Source: Amaurobius ferox
Taxonomy: Eukaryota > Arthropoda > Arachnida > Araneae > Amaurobiidae
Direction: 5' to 3'
NCBI GenBank assembly: GCA_951213105.1
Contig: OX578148.1
Coordinates: forward strand, 143,970,043 to 144,034,042
Length of the DNA: 64,000 nucleotides
Below the pieces are notes generated by a model, which ran no database searches, was not told where the DNA came from, and was given only the letters and a program-made list of their open reading frames with translations. Position numbers and translations under genes: made by a program. Shown piece after piece: positions 23,101 to 34,392 of the stretch (positions within the stretch are counted from its first letter, which is position 1; each line of letters begins with the position of its first letter).

Positions 23101-25237
23101 TTCTGATGCAATGCCAAAAAGAGAAGAGCTGTCCTCCCTAAATTAAAAGGTAGAATTCTCTGTGTTTGAGGAAAGGAGTGGCAGTACACCGTACACGGTT
23201 GAAGGCAGCACCCTCCAACGCACTAAATGACAACATGAATGATACAACCCCCTCTGGAGGACATTTTGGCATTAGCAAGTTGCCGAATGTTGCTTCTGAT
23301 GCAATGCCAAAAGGAGAAGAGCTGTCCTCCCTAAATTAAAAGGTAGAATTCTCTGTGTTTGAGGAAAGGAGTGGCAGTACACCGTACACGGCTGAAGGCA
23401 GCACCCTCCAACGCACTAAATGACAACATGAATGATACAACACCCACTGGAGGACATTTTGGCATTAGCAAGTTGCCGAATGTTGCTTCTGATGCAATGC
23501 CAAAAAGAGAAGAGCTGTCCTCCCTAAATAAAAAGGTAGAATTCTCTGTGTTTGAGGAAAGGAGTGGCAGTACACCGTACACGGCTGAAGGCAGCACCGT
23601 CCAACGCACTAAATGACAACATGAATAATACAACCCCCACTGGAGGACATTTTGGCATTAGCAAGTTGCCGAATGTTGCTTCTGATGCAATGCCAAAAAG
23701 AGAAGAGCTGTCCTCCCTAAATTAAAAGGTAGAATTCTCTGTGTTTGAGGAAAGGAGTGGCAGTACACCGTACACGGCTGAAGGCAGCACCCTCCAACGC
23801 ACTAAATGACAACATGAATGATACAACCCCCACTGGAGGACATTTTGGCATTAGCAAGTTGCCGAATGTTGCTTCTGATGCAATGCCAAAAGGAGAAGAG
23901 CTGTCCTCCCTAAATTAAAAGGTAGAATTCTCTGTGTTTGAGGAAAGGTGTGGCAGTACACCGTACACGGCTGAAGGCAGCACCCTCCAACGCACTAAAT
24001 GACAACATGAATGATACAACCCCCACTGGAGGACATTTTGGCATTAGCAAGTTGCCGAATGTTGCTTCTGATGCAATGCCAAAAAGAGAAGAGCTGTCCT
24101 CCCTAAATTAAAAGGTAGAATTCTCTGTGTTTGAGGAAAGGAGTGGCAGTACACCGTACACGGTTGAAGGCAGCACCCTCCAACGCACTAAATGACAACA
24201 TGAATGATACAACCCCCACTGGAGGACATTTTGTCATTAGCAAGTTGCCGAATGTTGCTTCTGAGGCAATGCCAAAAGGAGAAGAGCTGTCCTCCCTAAA
24301 TTAAAGGGTAGAATTCTCTGTGTTTGAGGAAAGGAGTGGCAGTACACCGTACACGGCTGAAGGCAGCACCCTCCAACGCACTAAATGACAACATGAATGA
24401 TACAACCCCCACTGGAGGACATTTTGGCATTAGCAAGTTGTCGAATGTTGCTTCTGATGCAATGCCAAAAAGAGAAGAGCTGTCCTCCCTAAATTAAAAG
24501 GTAGAATTCTCTGTGTTTGAGGAAAGGTGTGGCAGTACACCGTACACGGCTGAAGGCAGCACCCTCCAATGCACTAAATGACAACATGAATGATACAACC
24601 CCCACTGGAGGACATTTTGGCATTAGCAAGTTGCCGAATGTTGCTTCTGATGCAATGCCAAAAAGAGAAGAGCTGTCCTCCCTAAATTAAAAGGTAGAAT
24701 TCTCTGTGTTTGAGGAAAGGAGTGGCAGTACACCGTACACGGCTGAAGGCAGCACCCTCCAACGCACTAAATGACAACATGAATGATACAACCCCCACTG
24801 GAGGACATTTTGGCATTAGCAAGTTGCCGAATGTTGCTTCTGATGCAATGCCAAAAGTAGAAGAGCTGTCCTCCCTAAATTAAAAGGTAGAATTCTCTGT
24901 GTTTGAGGAAAGGAGTGGCAGTACACCGTACACGGCTGAAGGCAGCACCCTCCAACGCACTAAATGACAACATGAATGATACAACCCCCACTGGAGGACA
25001 TTTTGGCATTAGCAAGTTGCCGAATGTTGCTTCTGATGCAATGCCAAAAGGAGAAGAGCTGTCCTCCCTAAATTAAAAGGTAGAATTCTCTGTGTTTGAG
25101 GAAAGGAGTGGCAGTACACCGTACACGGCTGAAGGCAGCACCCTCCAACGCACTAAATGACAACATGAATGATACAACCCCCACTGGAGGACATTTTGGC
25201 ATTAGCAAGTTGCCGAATGTTGCTTCTGATGCAATGC
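17144..25237. repeat. Gypsy-A-derived tandem array, right block (about 42 units of 192-193 bp)
   Basis: Same unit as the block at 12683. GAGCTGTCC recurs at 17150, 17342, 17534 and 17726 (192-bp period), and the period is 193 bp further right because of one extra C in ACCCCCAC. The rightmost unit continues into unique integrase sequence at 25238. Variant words (ATAAAAAGG versus ATTAAAAGG, CGGTTGAAG versus CGGCTGAAG, GGAAAGGTG versus GGAAAGGAG) recur in order every five units, giving a higher-order period of 965 bp over about 20.5-24.2 kb. Long minus-strand frames here (for example 17167-18261) arise only because 192 is a multiple of three. Confidence 0.95.
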
Positions 25238-25510
25238 CAGGTCCGACGTTTGACGCTGGTGCAAAGAATGCACTAAATGCTAGACTAGAAAAAGAAAACA
25301 CCTTCAGTGTTACAATGTCGGGAAAATTGCGGGCCACTACCACGAACTGCAGACAATAACATGTACATATTAGTAGTAATGAGATGAACTTATTACTTGG
25401 CTAGATGCTTACGTAATCTCTGACAACCATCAGTGAAGTTTGAACTCGGAACTGGAAACGTCGCTACCGGTGATCGCTTCCAGGATTTTTTGGGTTTTCT
25501 AATTGGCCTA
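25238..25510 (+). pseudogene. Ty3/Gypsy element A: integrase remnant to the right of the array
   Basis: Directly after the last unit a frame reads WCKECTKC (25257-25280), the CxxC half of the integrase zinc finger, then a PLQ-YNVG-like stretch (about 25300-25320) and DNNMYILVVM (about 25351-25380), which fits the start of the integrase core. Beyond that the frame breaks and similarity fades by about 25.5 kb. Because the array units carry the GGHFG half of the same finger and the left flank carries RNase H, the array sits inside one original pol gene. Confidence 0.75.
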
Positions 25511-26540
25511 TACAAGTATATATAAATGCTGTATCATATAAATAGGAACTCGGTTAACAGAAAATGTCTCCGGTATGCACTCCGGTACTTCATTACGGGG
25601 TTCCATCGCTCATCCATTCAGGTTAAAAGAGGAACCATATCCATTCTAGGGATTGCACAAACTACTCGGAATGGACTCCTCCTCATCTCTGGACCATCTC
25701 CGTAGAGAGACTTAACGGCAGTAGCGTAGCGTGATATTCTTGACTGGGATCATCTTAACTTGGAAAAGGTTTCTCCATGATAAGTGAGTTTATATTGGAA
25801 TTTACACTTTCAATAACTTTTATTTCCTTGGTGAGTAAAAAAAATAATATAATATACGAAATAAAATTACATACGAAAAACTGAAATCTAACGAGAACGA
25901 TTAGTCCTGGTGTAATGGAGTGGGTCTTATTTTTTTCATCGTTAAAAATTACGCATAAAACAAACATTTAATGGATATATGCATACGTAGTTTTTATTTT
26001 AGATTTGGACGATTTTTGCGGGCCATTTCTCAAGAAAAGGCAGGTTATTTTTTCCGAATCGTGCCAAAATCTAATCAGCACTAGGGTGATCCACAAGCGA
26101 CTTATCTACCGAATTTTGTGAAATTCGGTCCATTAGTTTTTCAGCTAGAGTGGATACAGGCAATTTTTGCGGGACATTTCGCAAAAAAAGGCGAGTTCTT
26201 TTATCCCGAATCGTACCCTAAACTAATCAGCACCAGATTCGCCCACACCTACCCAATTTTATGAAATTCGGTCCATTAGTTTTTTAGTTAGAGTGGATAC
26301 AAAATCTGCAGACAGACACACACATAGACGTCACGTTAAAAATAGTTTTTTTGTATTCTAGAGGTCTCGAAACGTGTCGATCCGTCGAAAACTCGAGTTT
26401 CGATATGATTCCAATACTTTCCCTATACATTACCATGTATTGCAGGGAAAGTAATATATTACCCATGTAAGATACATCCAAAGTATAACATTTTAAATGT
26501 TTGCTTATTTCTAAATTAATTGAACCATTTTATTAAATAG
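25511..26540. other. Non-coding DNA with a 143-bp tandem duplication and a DR1-like end
   Basis: No gene seen. It holds the tandem duplication at 26010-26306 and, at about 26310-26460, a GACGTCAC...CCGTCGAAAACTCGAG...TACTTTCCCTATACAT block ending GGAAAGTAAT. That block resembles the palindromic terminus of DR1, so a related repeat family ends here. Confidence 0.5.
26010..26306. repeat. Two-copy tandem repeat, period about 143 bp
   Basis: AAATTCGGTCCATTAGTTTT occurs at 26121 and again at about 26264. Both copies also share ATTTTTGCGGG, GGC-GTT-TTTT, CCGAATCGT and CTAATCAGCAC in the same order. About 85 percent similar by eye. Part of a larger dispersed repeat that continues into a CAGACAGACACACAC motif. 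Confidence 0.75.
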
Positions 26541-26990
26541 GATGATAAATAGGATGATGATTTAATAGGGGAGGACACTCTACCCCTCGGATCTTCGAGA
26601 TACCAAAGGCGAGCATCACTCTAGACGATGTTCCAGACACACCGCTTCAACTGGAATATTCTTCCTTCTGCCTTTTGAAAAACCATTTCCGTTTCATTTT
26701 TGACCATTCTCTCTGGGTGCTCCCCAGGGTTCGGGCATTTCTCCGATCCCGTGGAACATTTATTTCAACAGCATATTAACACTTAATAATAACCTTTTCT
26801 ACCTGCAGGCTTTTGCAGATGATCTGGCCGTGGTTACTTCTGGTAGTAATTGCTGCGTGGAAAATCCCATACGCCCGGTTTGGGAGCGAAAAATATGAAC
26901 AAATTTCATTGAACACTACGTTAAAGGCCGCCGTGTCGTATAGTCTTAAAGATTTTACTCTGAAAAGTTAAGAAATAATTAAAATGTTAA
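26541..26990 (+). pseudogene. LINE reverse transcriptase fragment
   Basis: Frames carry GAPQGSGISPIPWNIYFNS (about 26718-26775), the RT motif around the conserved GxPQGS..SP.L, and AFADDLAVV (about 26813-26840), where FADD is the catalytic motif. Upstream RGGHSTPRIF (about 26565) may be finger sequence. The frame breaks repeatedly after FADD and ends against the block at 27.0 kb. Part of the same element as 27791-29463. Confidence 0.8.
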
Positions 26991-26999
26991 GAAATGAGG

Positions 27000-27790
27000 A
27001 CACCAATTAGATTTAAAAAATAGCAAAAAAGGTTTATTTACATATTTAACAATTAAAAGGAACATGAAAAGATTTGAGCCCCAAAGTTGCTCCCTTAAAG
27101 TACTGACACATCGTAAATCATTAACGCCCTTGGTCATTAAATACCTCGTGAATCATTAGTACAGAGAAAAATCATTAATACATCGTAAAACATTGATACA
27201 TCAAAATTAAACATTAAATCATTGTGATTTCTTAATTACTACTTCTAACAGCTACTCATTTGTCCTTCTCAAAATTTAAAAATATCCTAACAAACCGAGA
27301 TAAAACCAGGAAAAGAGAGAGTCTCAAAACAGGCATGATGCCAAAAGGCCTACCTTCCATTCAGGATTCAGCAAGGGCTCGAGTGCACGGAGGCTGGCGG
27401 AGCATCGTCTCTGCTCCGCTCAAAAGATCCTCTTCACATTCAAGAAGCAACTCTCGATTTCTCCACCAAAAATTCACTCTCTCGAAAATATTCCAAGTCG
27501 CTCTCTCCCTCTTAAATTTTATTCGTTGCAAGGTTTTATATCATTGGAGGACATTTGGACCCTCACTTTCAGTGGCCAGTCCATGATAGGAAGGCTTGGT
27601 CAGTAGCCCCTGAGTTATTATTTGCAGGTGGCTGGATTCCCACGCTCCTGCGTGAACATCTGGGCTTAACTGCGCCTCCAACGACCGCTTACCCCCCGTT
27701 GAGTCTTCCTCCATCTTGAACAAGACCACCCACAGGCATGAAGTCCAGAATCCACTGACCCTTTCCGTTGCAGATGGTCAAAGGGGAACT
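27000..27790. other. Unidentified block interrupting the LINE
   Basis: AT-rich from 27000 to about 27250, then more balanced with a 108-codon plus frame and a 62-codon minus frame, neither with a known domain. It separates the RT active-site part from the rest of the LINE. It may be an inserted element, but I see no terminal repeats or target duplication. Confidence 0.35.
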
Positions 27791-29463
27791 TTATAAAAAT
27801 TGTGTGGAAACACAGGGACCATCTTTGTAGGTATGTGAATCATTTCAATGTTACATTGCATGAGGAAAACCGATGTAACAGTAATATTAAAACAGTCACT
27901 GAAAATACCAATCTCCCTTTCGATCTCCCATGAAAAATCTAGATGTATATTTATTAATACATTTAGATCCAAACGTAAAAGGAACCGTTGCATTAGACTC
28001 CAAAATAAACCTATTAAAATTACTAAAAATTAAAATTATTTAGGAATTATCATAGACGATAATCGGAAATGGAGCCCCCATATCTTTTACCTTAAGGAAA
28101 AATGTTTCAAGTTATCTTCAACGGGAAATTTTAGCTCTCCTAAAAACTTGGTACCTTGTGGTCATTGTCTATGGTTCGGGAAAAAATTTAACACGGGACC
28201 AAATTTCTAAACTTATATCGTTGCAAAGTATCTTTCTTCTTAGGTTTCAGGACAACTTCGAATATTTCCCCTTTTTCGATCACAGGCATTCCCCCAATAC
28301 AGCTTGTAATTAAAACTCTTTTTAACAAATACCACTTTTGGAAACACAAAATCAAATTTTTCTTCTCCTGCCCTGACCAATTTGACTCCCTTTGCTCGCT
28401 TTCTAGCATCCCTCTTCCCTTTCGGGTTTTAAACCTCCCTTCTTCGAATCCTGGTACTTTTTCGCGCTATAATATTTTTGCAGATGGGTAGAAATTAGAC
28501 GACAATGTAGGTTTATCATTTTGCGGCTTTGAACATGATCGGCTGATTGAGTCATTCACTTTCAAATTAAGAACGGGGAATGCAGTTTTTCAAGCCGAAC
28601 TTGAGGCTATCAACCAAGCTATCCTTTAGGCCGCCAAAAATAATTATAAAATTAAACTTCCCTTCTTCGGATCCTGGTACTTTTTCGTGCTATAATATTT
28701 TTACAGACGGGTCGAAATTAGACGACAATGTTGGTTTATTTATTTTGCTGCTTTGAACATTATCGGCTAATTGAGTCATTCACTTTCAAATTAAGAATGG
28801 AGAATACAGTTTTTTAAGCCGAACTTGAGACTATCAACCAAGCTATCCTTTGGGCTGCCAAAAATAATTATAAAATTAACAATTTTTCAGACAGTTTATC
28901 ATCCATTTCGGCTTCTTTTAAATCTATCAAAAACAAATCGAAATTCTTATTTAATATTAAAACCACAGCTCACTCCTTTAAATCATTAATTAATCTCTCC
29001 TGGGTCAAGGCGCATTCTAACATCCAGGGTAATGAAGTCGCCGACCAAGCCGCCAAACAAGCTACTATTTCCAGTACCCCACTTATTATACCTTTTCTCT
29101 ACTCATTTTTAATTAATCAATGCAAATCCTTTCTTCTTAATTATTGGCAAATATATTTAAACTATTATATTTCTCCTCGGACCCATGACCCTGTTGGAAT
29201 TCTAAACTACCTCCCTAACTTCCAAATTTACAATCAATATCTTATATACTTTTTAACGGGTCATGGGACCTTCTTAGACTACCTTCATTATTCTAATTTT
29301 AAAAAATCCTTTAAAAAAACTGTGTGCCCTTGTAAATCTTATGGTGATGTCGATCATTACGTCTTTTCATGCCCCTTCACTTCTAATTTTCATTTATCCC
29401 GTCCTCCTGATAATCTTCGTGCGACTTGTTTCTCTTGGGAAGAACAAAATTTTAATAAATAAA
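27791..29463 (+). pseudogene. LINE RT C-terminus, RNase H and Cys/His tail, partly duplicated
   Basis: YLGIIIDDNRKWSPHI (about 28040-28085) is the RT thumb motif Y-LG...D..L.W..H. RNase H follows: FTDGSKLD (about 28700) with the first catalytic Asp, FSDSLSSISA (about 28885) and WVKAHSNIQGNEVADQAAK (about 29002-29058), the His-x-Gly-N-x-x-AD end motif. A CPCKS-GDVDHYVFSCPF stretch (about 29325-29375) is the C-terminal CxC...H...C zinc motif of this group. A 233-bp segment holding the start of RNase H is tandemly duplicated (28441 and 28674); the first copy has TAG where the second reads TCG. Not functional. Confidence 0.8.
28441..28900 (+). repeat. Tandem duplication of LINE RNase H segment, offset 233 bp
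   Basis: TCTTCG-ATCCTGGTACTTTTTCG...TATAATATTTTT-CAGA-GGGT starts at 28441 and at 28674. Both copies contain GAGTCATTCACTTTCAAATT and CCGAACTTGAG-CTATCAACC. They differ at roughly 8 percent of positions, so this duplication is old. It is another case of a single tandem duplication inside a retroelement coding region, here without further amplification. Confidence 0.85.
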
Positions 29464-30102
29464 TTGAAAAACTGTGTTGTTCTCACTGCGAGAGAAATCT
29501 CCAATCAAGTTCAGTAACAAGTCTTGTGCCCACTGCTTTCAATTTACTGCGGTCAATGTCTTCTTCGCTGTTCCAGGTGTTTATTTTGCTTTGGCTCATA
29601 CTTAGTTTGATCCGGCATTCTTACTTGCTGCTATGACATTATATTTATGTGAAACTTTTTGTTTGTCTTCAGTTTTTAATGTGTTAATCATTTCCCCTTC
29701 CTCCCGTCCCTTTGTTCTCTGTGTTCCCCGCGGTTGCTCGGTTTCCTTGGCCTCTTTGGATCTAACGTTTGATTATATACAATAAAAATTAAAAACAAAT
29801 AATAAAAAATATTTTAATTAACGGTTACAACTTTTATCTCTCCTCTTTCCCTTTTCACTGTAACTAGATCACTTGTTAAACTGTATGTATTTTTATATAT
29901 CTTTTAATATATTTTGTAAACTTTTAGATTTTTAAACAAATGCAGACTACGCAGTGACGTTGACCGCGAAGGTCGGTTTCGACTGACCCCCTTCCCGGCC
30001 ACTCAAATACCTGTTGTAAGCCTTAGGGCCAGCCGAGTGGTCTGGGCCTTCAACACACCCTTTCCGCAAAACGTTCTATATGCGCCCATGGATGAAAAAA
30101 GT

Positions 30103-31010
30103 GCACTGAAAATGGGTGAGAAATCAGGAACAAAAGCTTAGTTGAAAATCGCTGTAGTCAACAATGTTCCTAAACAATACTGCTTATTAATTATTTACAA
30201 ATAATGTACTACGAAAACTTAAAAACATCTTATTATTAAAATATGCTAAGAATCCGCTAAAAAATGATCAACCTCTTTGATTTAACTGAGATTCTCGTCT
30301 AACAGGGGATTTTAAAGTGAAATCCAATTTATTCTTTCTAAAACTCCCAAATACGCAAACGGATGCTTCGCCCTATTGATGCCTATATGAAGAGCTAAGT
30401 CTACTTTGCAAACTACTTAAGTTTAATGGTAGTCATTATCAGTATATTTCTTCGTCTTGAAATTGTTTAAAGTTAGGTAAATCCTAGGTTATTCGTGAAA
30501 AATAACTCATTCTTTAGTATTGCAAATAATGATTATTTTTTTCAAATAGTAATTAATAGAATCATGTTTGACCTAAAATGGAGGATCCATTAGGCTTGCA
30601 CTCAGCCGCCCTCACCTACCCATCATTGATGAAACGTCACGTCCCACATCCAATTACTGATTGTTTATAAAGGGTTGAGAATGGGGAAGCAATAGCCACG
30701 CCTATTAGCTAGTTTTCCATGTTAGTTAATCAGCTAGGCAGGAATAAACAAATGGGTGGCCTTACTGCCATATTTCTCCTTACAGAGGGCGAAGGCTGGA
30801 TAATTTCAGCTTCTGAAACATTAAAATATGCCTTTTTAATGGGAAAGATACTTTGAATCGTGTCTCTTAGGCAAATAAAATGTAAAATTTTTTTTAAATA
30901 ATACAATAGTACACATATATAACAATTTTCTAAATAATCTTCACAAAATTATTAAAATATTATAATAAATAAAAGTATGCATGTTTCTTTAAATTAGATT
31001 ATAAGCTGGG
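30103..31010 (-). repeat. DR2 dispersed repeat, copy 2
   Basis: Reverse-complement partner of 10030-10895; see that entry for the shared order of words. It begins with CACTGAAAATGGGT (30103) and ends near GGGGAGGCTCAGC (31008). Both copies are flanked by unrelated DNA, which defines the element as roughly 0.9 kb. No terminal inverted repeats or coding potential seen. Confidence 0.7.
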
Positions 31011-31059
31011 GAGGCTCAGCTTAGCAGCTTCAATGGACGCTACGCCACTACTTAACGGA

Positions 31060-31231
31060 ATGATACTTGATCTATATTCGTAAATGAATTGACCGGACAT
31101 TCTCCATCGAAAATGGTTTTGGGCCAGGATGACGATCATTCGCCTGGTGAATCTGTACAAGATACGCAGGTACGGTTGGAGGACGCTCGCAAGACGATCA
31201 AGATTGCTGTCGATAGAATGAAGTACAATAC
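31060..31231 (+). pseudogene. Ty3/Gypsy element C: integrase C-terminal region, left half
   Basis: One frame reads TGHSPSKMVLGQD (about 31097-31135), matching the TG.SP..ML.GR motif late in Gypsy integrases, then VRLEDARKTIKIAVDRMK (about 31172-31224). The frame is cut at 31231 by the LTR of element B. The continuation of the same domain lies 20 kb away at 51214, so this is the interrupted target gene. Upstream it is truncated by the DR2 copy near 31.0 kb. Confidence 0.75.
31227..31231. repeat. Target-site duplication AATAC (left)
   Basis: AATAC immediately precedes the TGTTCC start of the 5' LTR, and the same five bases immediately follow the 3' LTR at 51209-51213. A 5-bp duplication is normal for Ty3/Gypsy insertion. 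Confidence 0.85.
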
Positions 31232-32317
31232 TGTTCCATGACAAATATGGAACATTGCGAATTGTGGAGGGAGTACAACCTATGAAGATGGTCCCTGTGC
31301 TACTCCTACAATACTTATACATTTCCCTTGGCCAACACCTGCAAAAGGGTGAGCAAGCAATGTTTCTAAGAAATATGGACAGCGATGGCTCAGTTACAGA
31401 GGGGCTCACAGCAGGGCGCATTTGGGGAGAGCTGACCCCTTGACCGTTTCCGGACGCACGTGCGCCCAGGTTCATGGGAACTTTGGCCCAGCTGTCAAAT
31501 ATTAATTCTGGGGGTGCTAACCATCCCCCAGTCATCACAGCACCCAATAGCTGGATGTAACCCTTGAATATCCAATCAAAATACCAGGGGCTGCAGTGGG
31601 GGAGCCAATAATAGAGCTGGAGATTAATTGTGTAGGAGGGTACATTTTCCGATGTCCGAGAAAGAGTGAGTTTTTAGAGAAGTTTTGAGAACACTTGATA
31701 TTTTGATACCGAGGAGAAAGATCCTCAATCCACGGAGCAGATGACGGACACCCGTCGCCTGCCTCCTCGCTGACGAGCTATTCTTCGAGATACTGAGGTA
31801 TGCCATGCATGTATTTTTACATACTGTGTCGATGACACGATTTTCCTCTCTCTCTCTTTCGCTGCATTGGTTTAGCCTTCATATTCAGGATAATTAGTTT
31901 TTGTGTAAATTAAAATAATTATATTTTAAGTAACATGTGTTTAGATACGAGTCGATTTCAATCTCAATGTAATTTAATCATGGAGAATCTTACTTATATG
32001 TTTTAAATGGATAATTTTTGAAAGTCGTGTTTGAAAGCAGTTCTTTTGCAACGGGATCAATATTGTGTAAGGAGATGATGTTTGATATTAATCATACTTA
32101 TATTGGGATGTCAGTAGAATATTCCATTGTTATTATAATCATTGTGTAAATAAATATTGTTATTGTTTTATATCATGTCCGCTGTCTTCATTTTCCATTA
32201 AATTGATTTATATGTATTTTTATTCGACACGGCCAATGTCAGAGATTGTTTTAATGGGTAATAATACACTGATTTATGTGCGTTCTGACCGAACGTGTGC
32301 TGAAAATCCACGCAACA
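31232..32317 (+). repeat. 5' LTR of element B
   Basis: 1086 bp, TGTTCC...GCAACA. The first 23 bp (TGTTCCAT...ATGGAACA) form an inverted repeat at the LTR edge. AATAAATATTG near 32150 could act as a poly-A signal. It aligns along its whole length with 50128-51208. In the first 320 bp I count about 8 substitutions plus a few small indels. It is followed after 5 A residues by the PBS. Confidence 0.88.
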
Positions 32318-32322
32318 AAAAA

Positions 32323-32346
32323 TGGTTCCGATGACCGGGATTCGAA
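32323..32346 (+). promoter_or_regulatory. Primer binding site of element B
   Basis: TGGTTCCGATGACCGGGATT followed by CGAA, five bases after the LTR. Its reverse complement has the look of a tRNA 3' end: TTCGAAT T-loop, CCGG stem and a terminal ACCA. The spacing is one base longer than a canonical acceptor arm, so I do not name the tRNA. It fixes the LTR boundary and the element's orientation. Confidence 0.8.
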
Positions 32347-33290
32347 ATAAAAAAAATCTGATGTGGGCAACTTTCCTTATATAATGCAATTAATTTACTA
32401 CTTTTACAGTTAAAAAAATGTTATTCTTATAGTAGATACTTATATTATTTCCAAGATATTGAATTTTCTTCAATTACTCGTCATTTTCATTGATTTAGCG
32501 TCATTTTTATCAATTTGGCGAGATTTTTGCTAATTTGGCAACAATTAAAAATGTCGCCAAATTGGCGACATTCCGCCAAAATCTCGCCAAGCGTTATGGA
32601 CGGAGAATTAAGTTATTCTTACAGCAGATAAATGACTATTGGCGTTTAAATACAAAAGTATTACTCAAAGTATCTTTTTCCATGAATGGAACGAGCTAGA
32701 TCCACGAGAATAATGTCACCAAATTTATTGCATGGTATTACATATGAAAAGTGAACATGTTTCTCAATAGGAAATATATATTTTTTATTTTATATAACTT
32801 TTTGATAATTTTTTTTGAAAAATGTGCAATATCTCGAGAACGGTTCATGTTAGCGTTCTAAAATTTATGTCAATCGTTTTCTAATGAAAAATTACATAAG
32901 AAATATGTATTTGCGTAACATTATTAGCGGTTTTGATTTTTCGACGATGTTTTCATAATTTCACTCGAAAATTTAGGGGGGTTCTGAACATTCGATTGCG
33001 TATAAAAACAATAGGCTTCCAGTGCTTACGGTTTGTGATTTTTGTGCCAAATTTCGTTCGAATCGGTCCATTCGTTCGTCAGTTATCGTCTCCACAGACT
33101 CACTGACACACACACACACATACATACTTTAACACACACACACACACAGACATCACTTCAAAAATGTTTGATTCGTGATCAGGGATGCTTGAAACGTGCT
33201 CTGCCGTCGAAAACTCGAATTCGAATTTTCGACCTCGACACAATACTTTCCTTACACATTATATATAAGGAAAGTAATAATTTAAAATAT
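32347..33290 (-). repeat. DR1 dispersed repeat, near-complete copy b
   Basis: Reverse-orientation partner of 5266-6160. It begins AATCTGATGTGGGCAAC next to the PBS, passes the TTGGCG/CGCCAA inverted words (32510-32590), the GGCGTTTAAATAC block, the GTCTCCACAGACTCACTGACAC block and an (AC)n run at 33105-33148, and ends with TACTTTCCTTACACAT / ATATAAGGAAAGTA, a small palindrome. It is inserted in the untranslated leader of element B. Confidence 0.8.
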
Positions 33291-34392
33291 CGGTATGAAA
33301 CATCGGCGGTAGTTCCAGTCTGATGGCGCCGAAATGGTTTTACGTGAATAACGTTTTTCAAAATAAAACTCAACGTTTGAAATATACAAAAATAACTTGA
33401 TCCAAAATCTTATTCTATACACATATGGAGATTTTAAAGAGCTACAAATTCTTGCTTATTATTTATAGCTATCATGTTTAGATTTTAAGACATAAGCATT
33501 ATAAACTCGGAAAACGTAAATTTTTCATACTTCTTTAACATAACTGGACTCCAAAACTTTTAAGAGCTTTATTGAAAGGAAATATAGACGTAGAAACTAA
33601 ATTTTCCCATACATATTTATGCCGCTTACCGTTTATATCTATATTTCATAGTTTCGAAGATGTTTTGAGTGAAAATATGAAACGAACTCGATCGGACAGA
33701 TACATTAAGTATTTTCTTTAAGGATCGGACAGATACATTAAGTATTCTTCGTACAGACATCACTTCAAAAATGTTTGATTCGTGATCAGGGATGTTTGAA
33801 ACGTGCTCTCCCGTCAAAAACTCGAATTCGAATTTTTGACCCCGTCACAATACTTTCCTTATACATTATGTATATAAGGAAAGTAATAATTGATAAAATA
33901 ACTGAATTTTTTTTTTGTGAATAAATTAAAATTAATGTGCGTGATAGGAAAATTTAAAATAAAATTAACTTAAAATAAAATTAACTTGAGATAACTTTAA
34001 AATAAAAACTTAAACGTTAAAATTAAATTTAACGTAAGGAAATGAGGACATTTAAGAAAATAGATGTTGTCACAAGTGTTATGCCATATGTATATGAAGT
34101 GTTTATTTAAGAAATGTTGTGTATATTTAAGAAAAAGAATTATAGGATTTAAATATATTGAGTTAGGGGAGAAAAATCGGAGAAAATTAATAATGGATGG
34201 TAATATTTTTGGGAACTAAATTTTTGAAAATAAGATATAAGTAGGAGTATGATTCTATGCGTTAGATTTTTGAGTATCAATATTTGTATTTTTATGTTGC
34301 ATGAAAAGTATTGTATTTATGTAAACGGATATTTTTCGTAGGGATATAAATTTTGATCAGAAAATTAAGGGAGAACTTAACAAGTTTTAAAA
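33291..34392 (+). other. Leader region of element B with further DR1 debris
   Basis: No gene. 33291-33655 has no pattern I recognise. At 33681-33750 a 35-bp segment (GATCGGACAGATACATTAAG) is duplicated. 33745-33893 is a partial second DR1 copy. From 33894 to 34392 the DNA is A/T-rich with ATAAAATTAACTT repeats and looks like the retrotransposon 5' UTR leading to the gag ATG at 34393. Confidence 0.5.
33745..33893 (-). repeat. DR1 partial copy c
   Basis: Repeats the last 150 bp of copy b almost exactly: GACATCACTTCAAAAATG, CGTGATCAGGGATG, CGAAAACTCGAATTCG-like words, then TACTTTCCTTATACATTATG and ATATAAGGAAAGTAATAATT. The closeness to copy b suggests local duplication of the DR1 end. Confidence 0.75.

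Larger units (their letters stand above)
26541..30060 (+). mobile_element. I-clade-like LINE remnant with an internal insertion
   Basis: Three parts: RT at 26541-26990; a foreign or unrecognised block at 27000-27790; then the end of RT, an RNase H domain and a Cys/His tail at 27791-29463, followed by a long 3' UTR rich in A/T that ends near GCCTTAGGGCCAGCCGAGTGG (30028-30048). An RNase H domain after RT is the hallmark of I-clade (I/R1-group) LINEs. It is full of stops and frameshifts. The DR2 copy 2 follows at about 30.1 kb. Confidence 0.75.

Noticed and set aside
12683..25237. CRISPR-like array
   Set aside because: Units are contiguous with no unique spacers, are 191-193 bp long, and the surroundings are eukaryotic retrotransposons.
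27260..27586. 108-codon ORF between the two LINE parts
   Set aside because: Basic and Ser-rich but with no motif. It may belong to an inserted repeat. Not enough to call a gene.
30999..31547. 182-codon minus-strand ORF
   Set aside because: It spans the DR2 end, the element C integrase remnant and the 5' LTR of element B, so it crosses three unrelated sequences and must be accidental.
32323..32346. tRNA gene fragment
   Set aside because: Only the 3' tRNA-like part is present, in antisense, five bases after an LTR. That is a primer binding site, not a gene.
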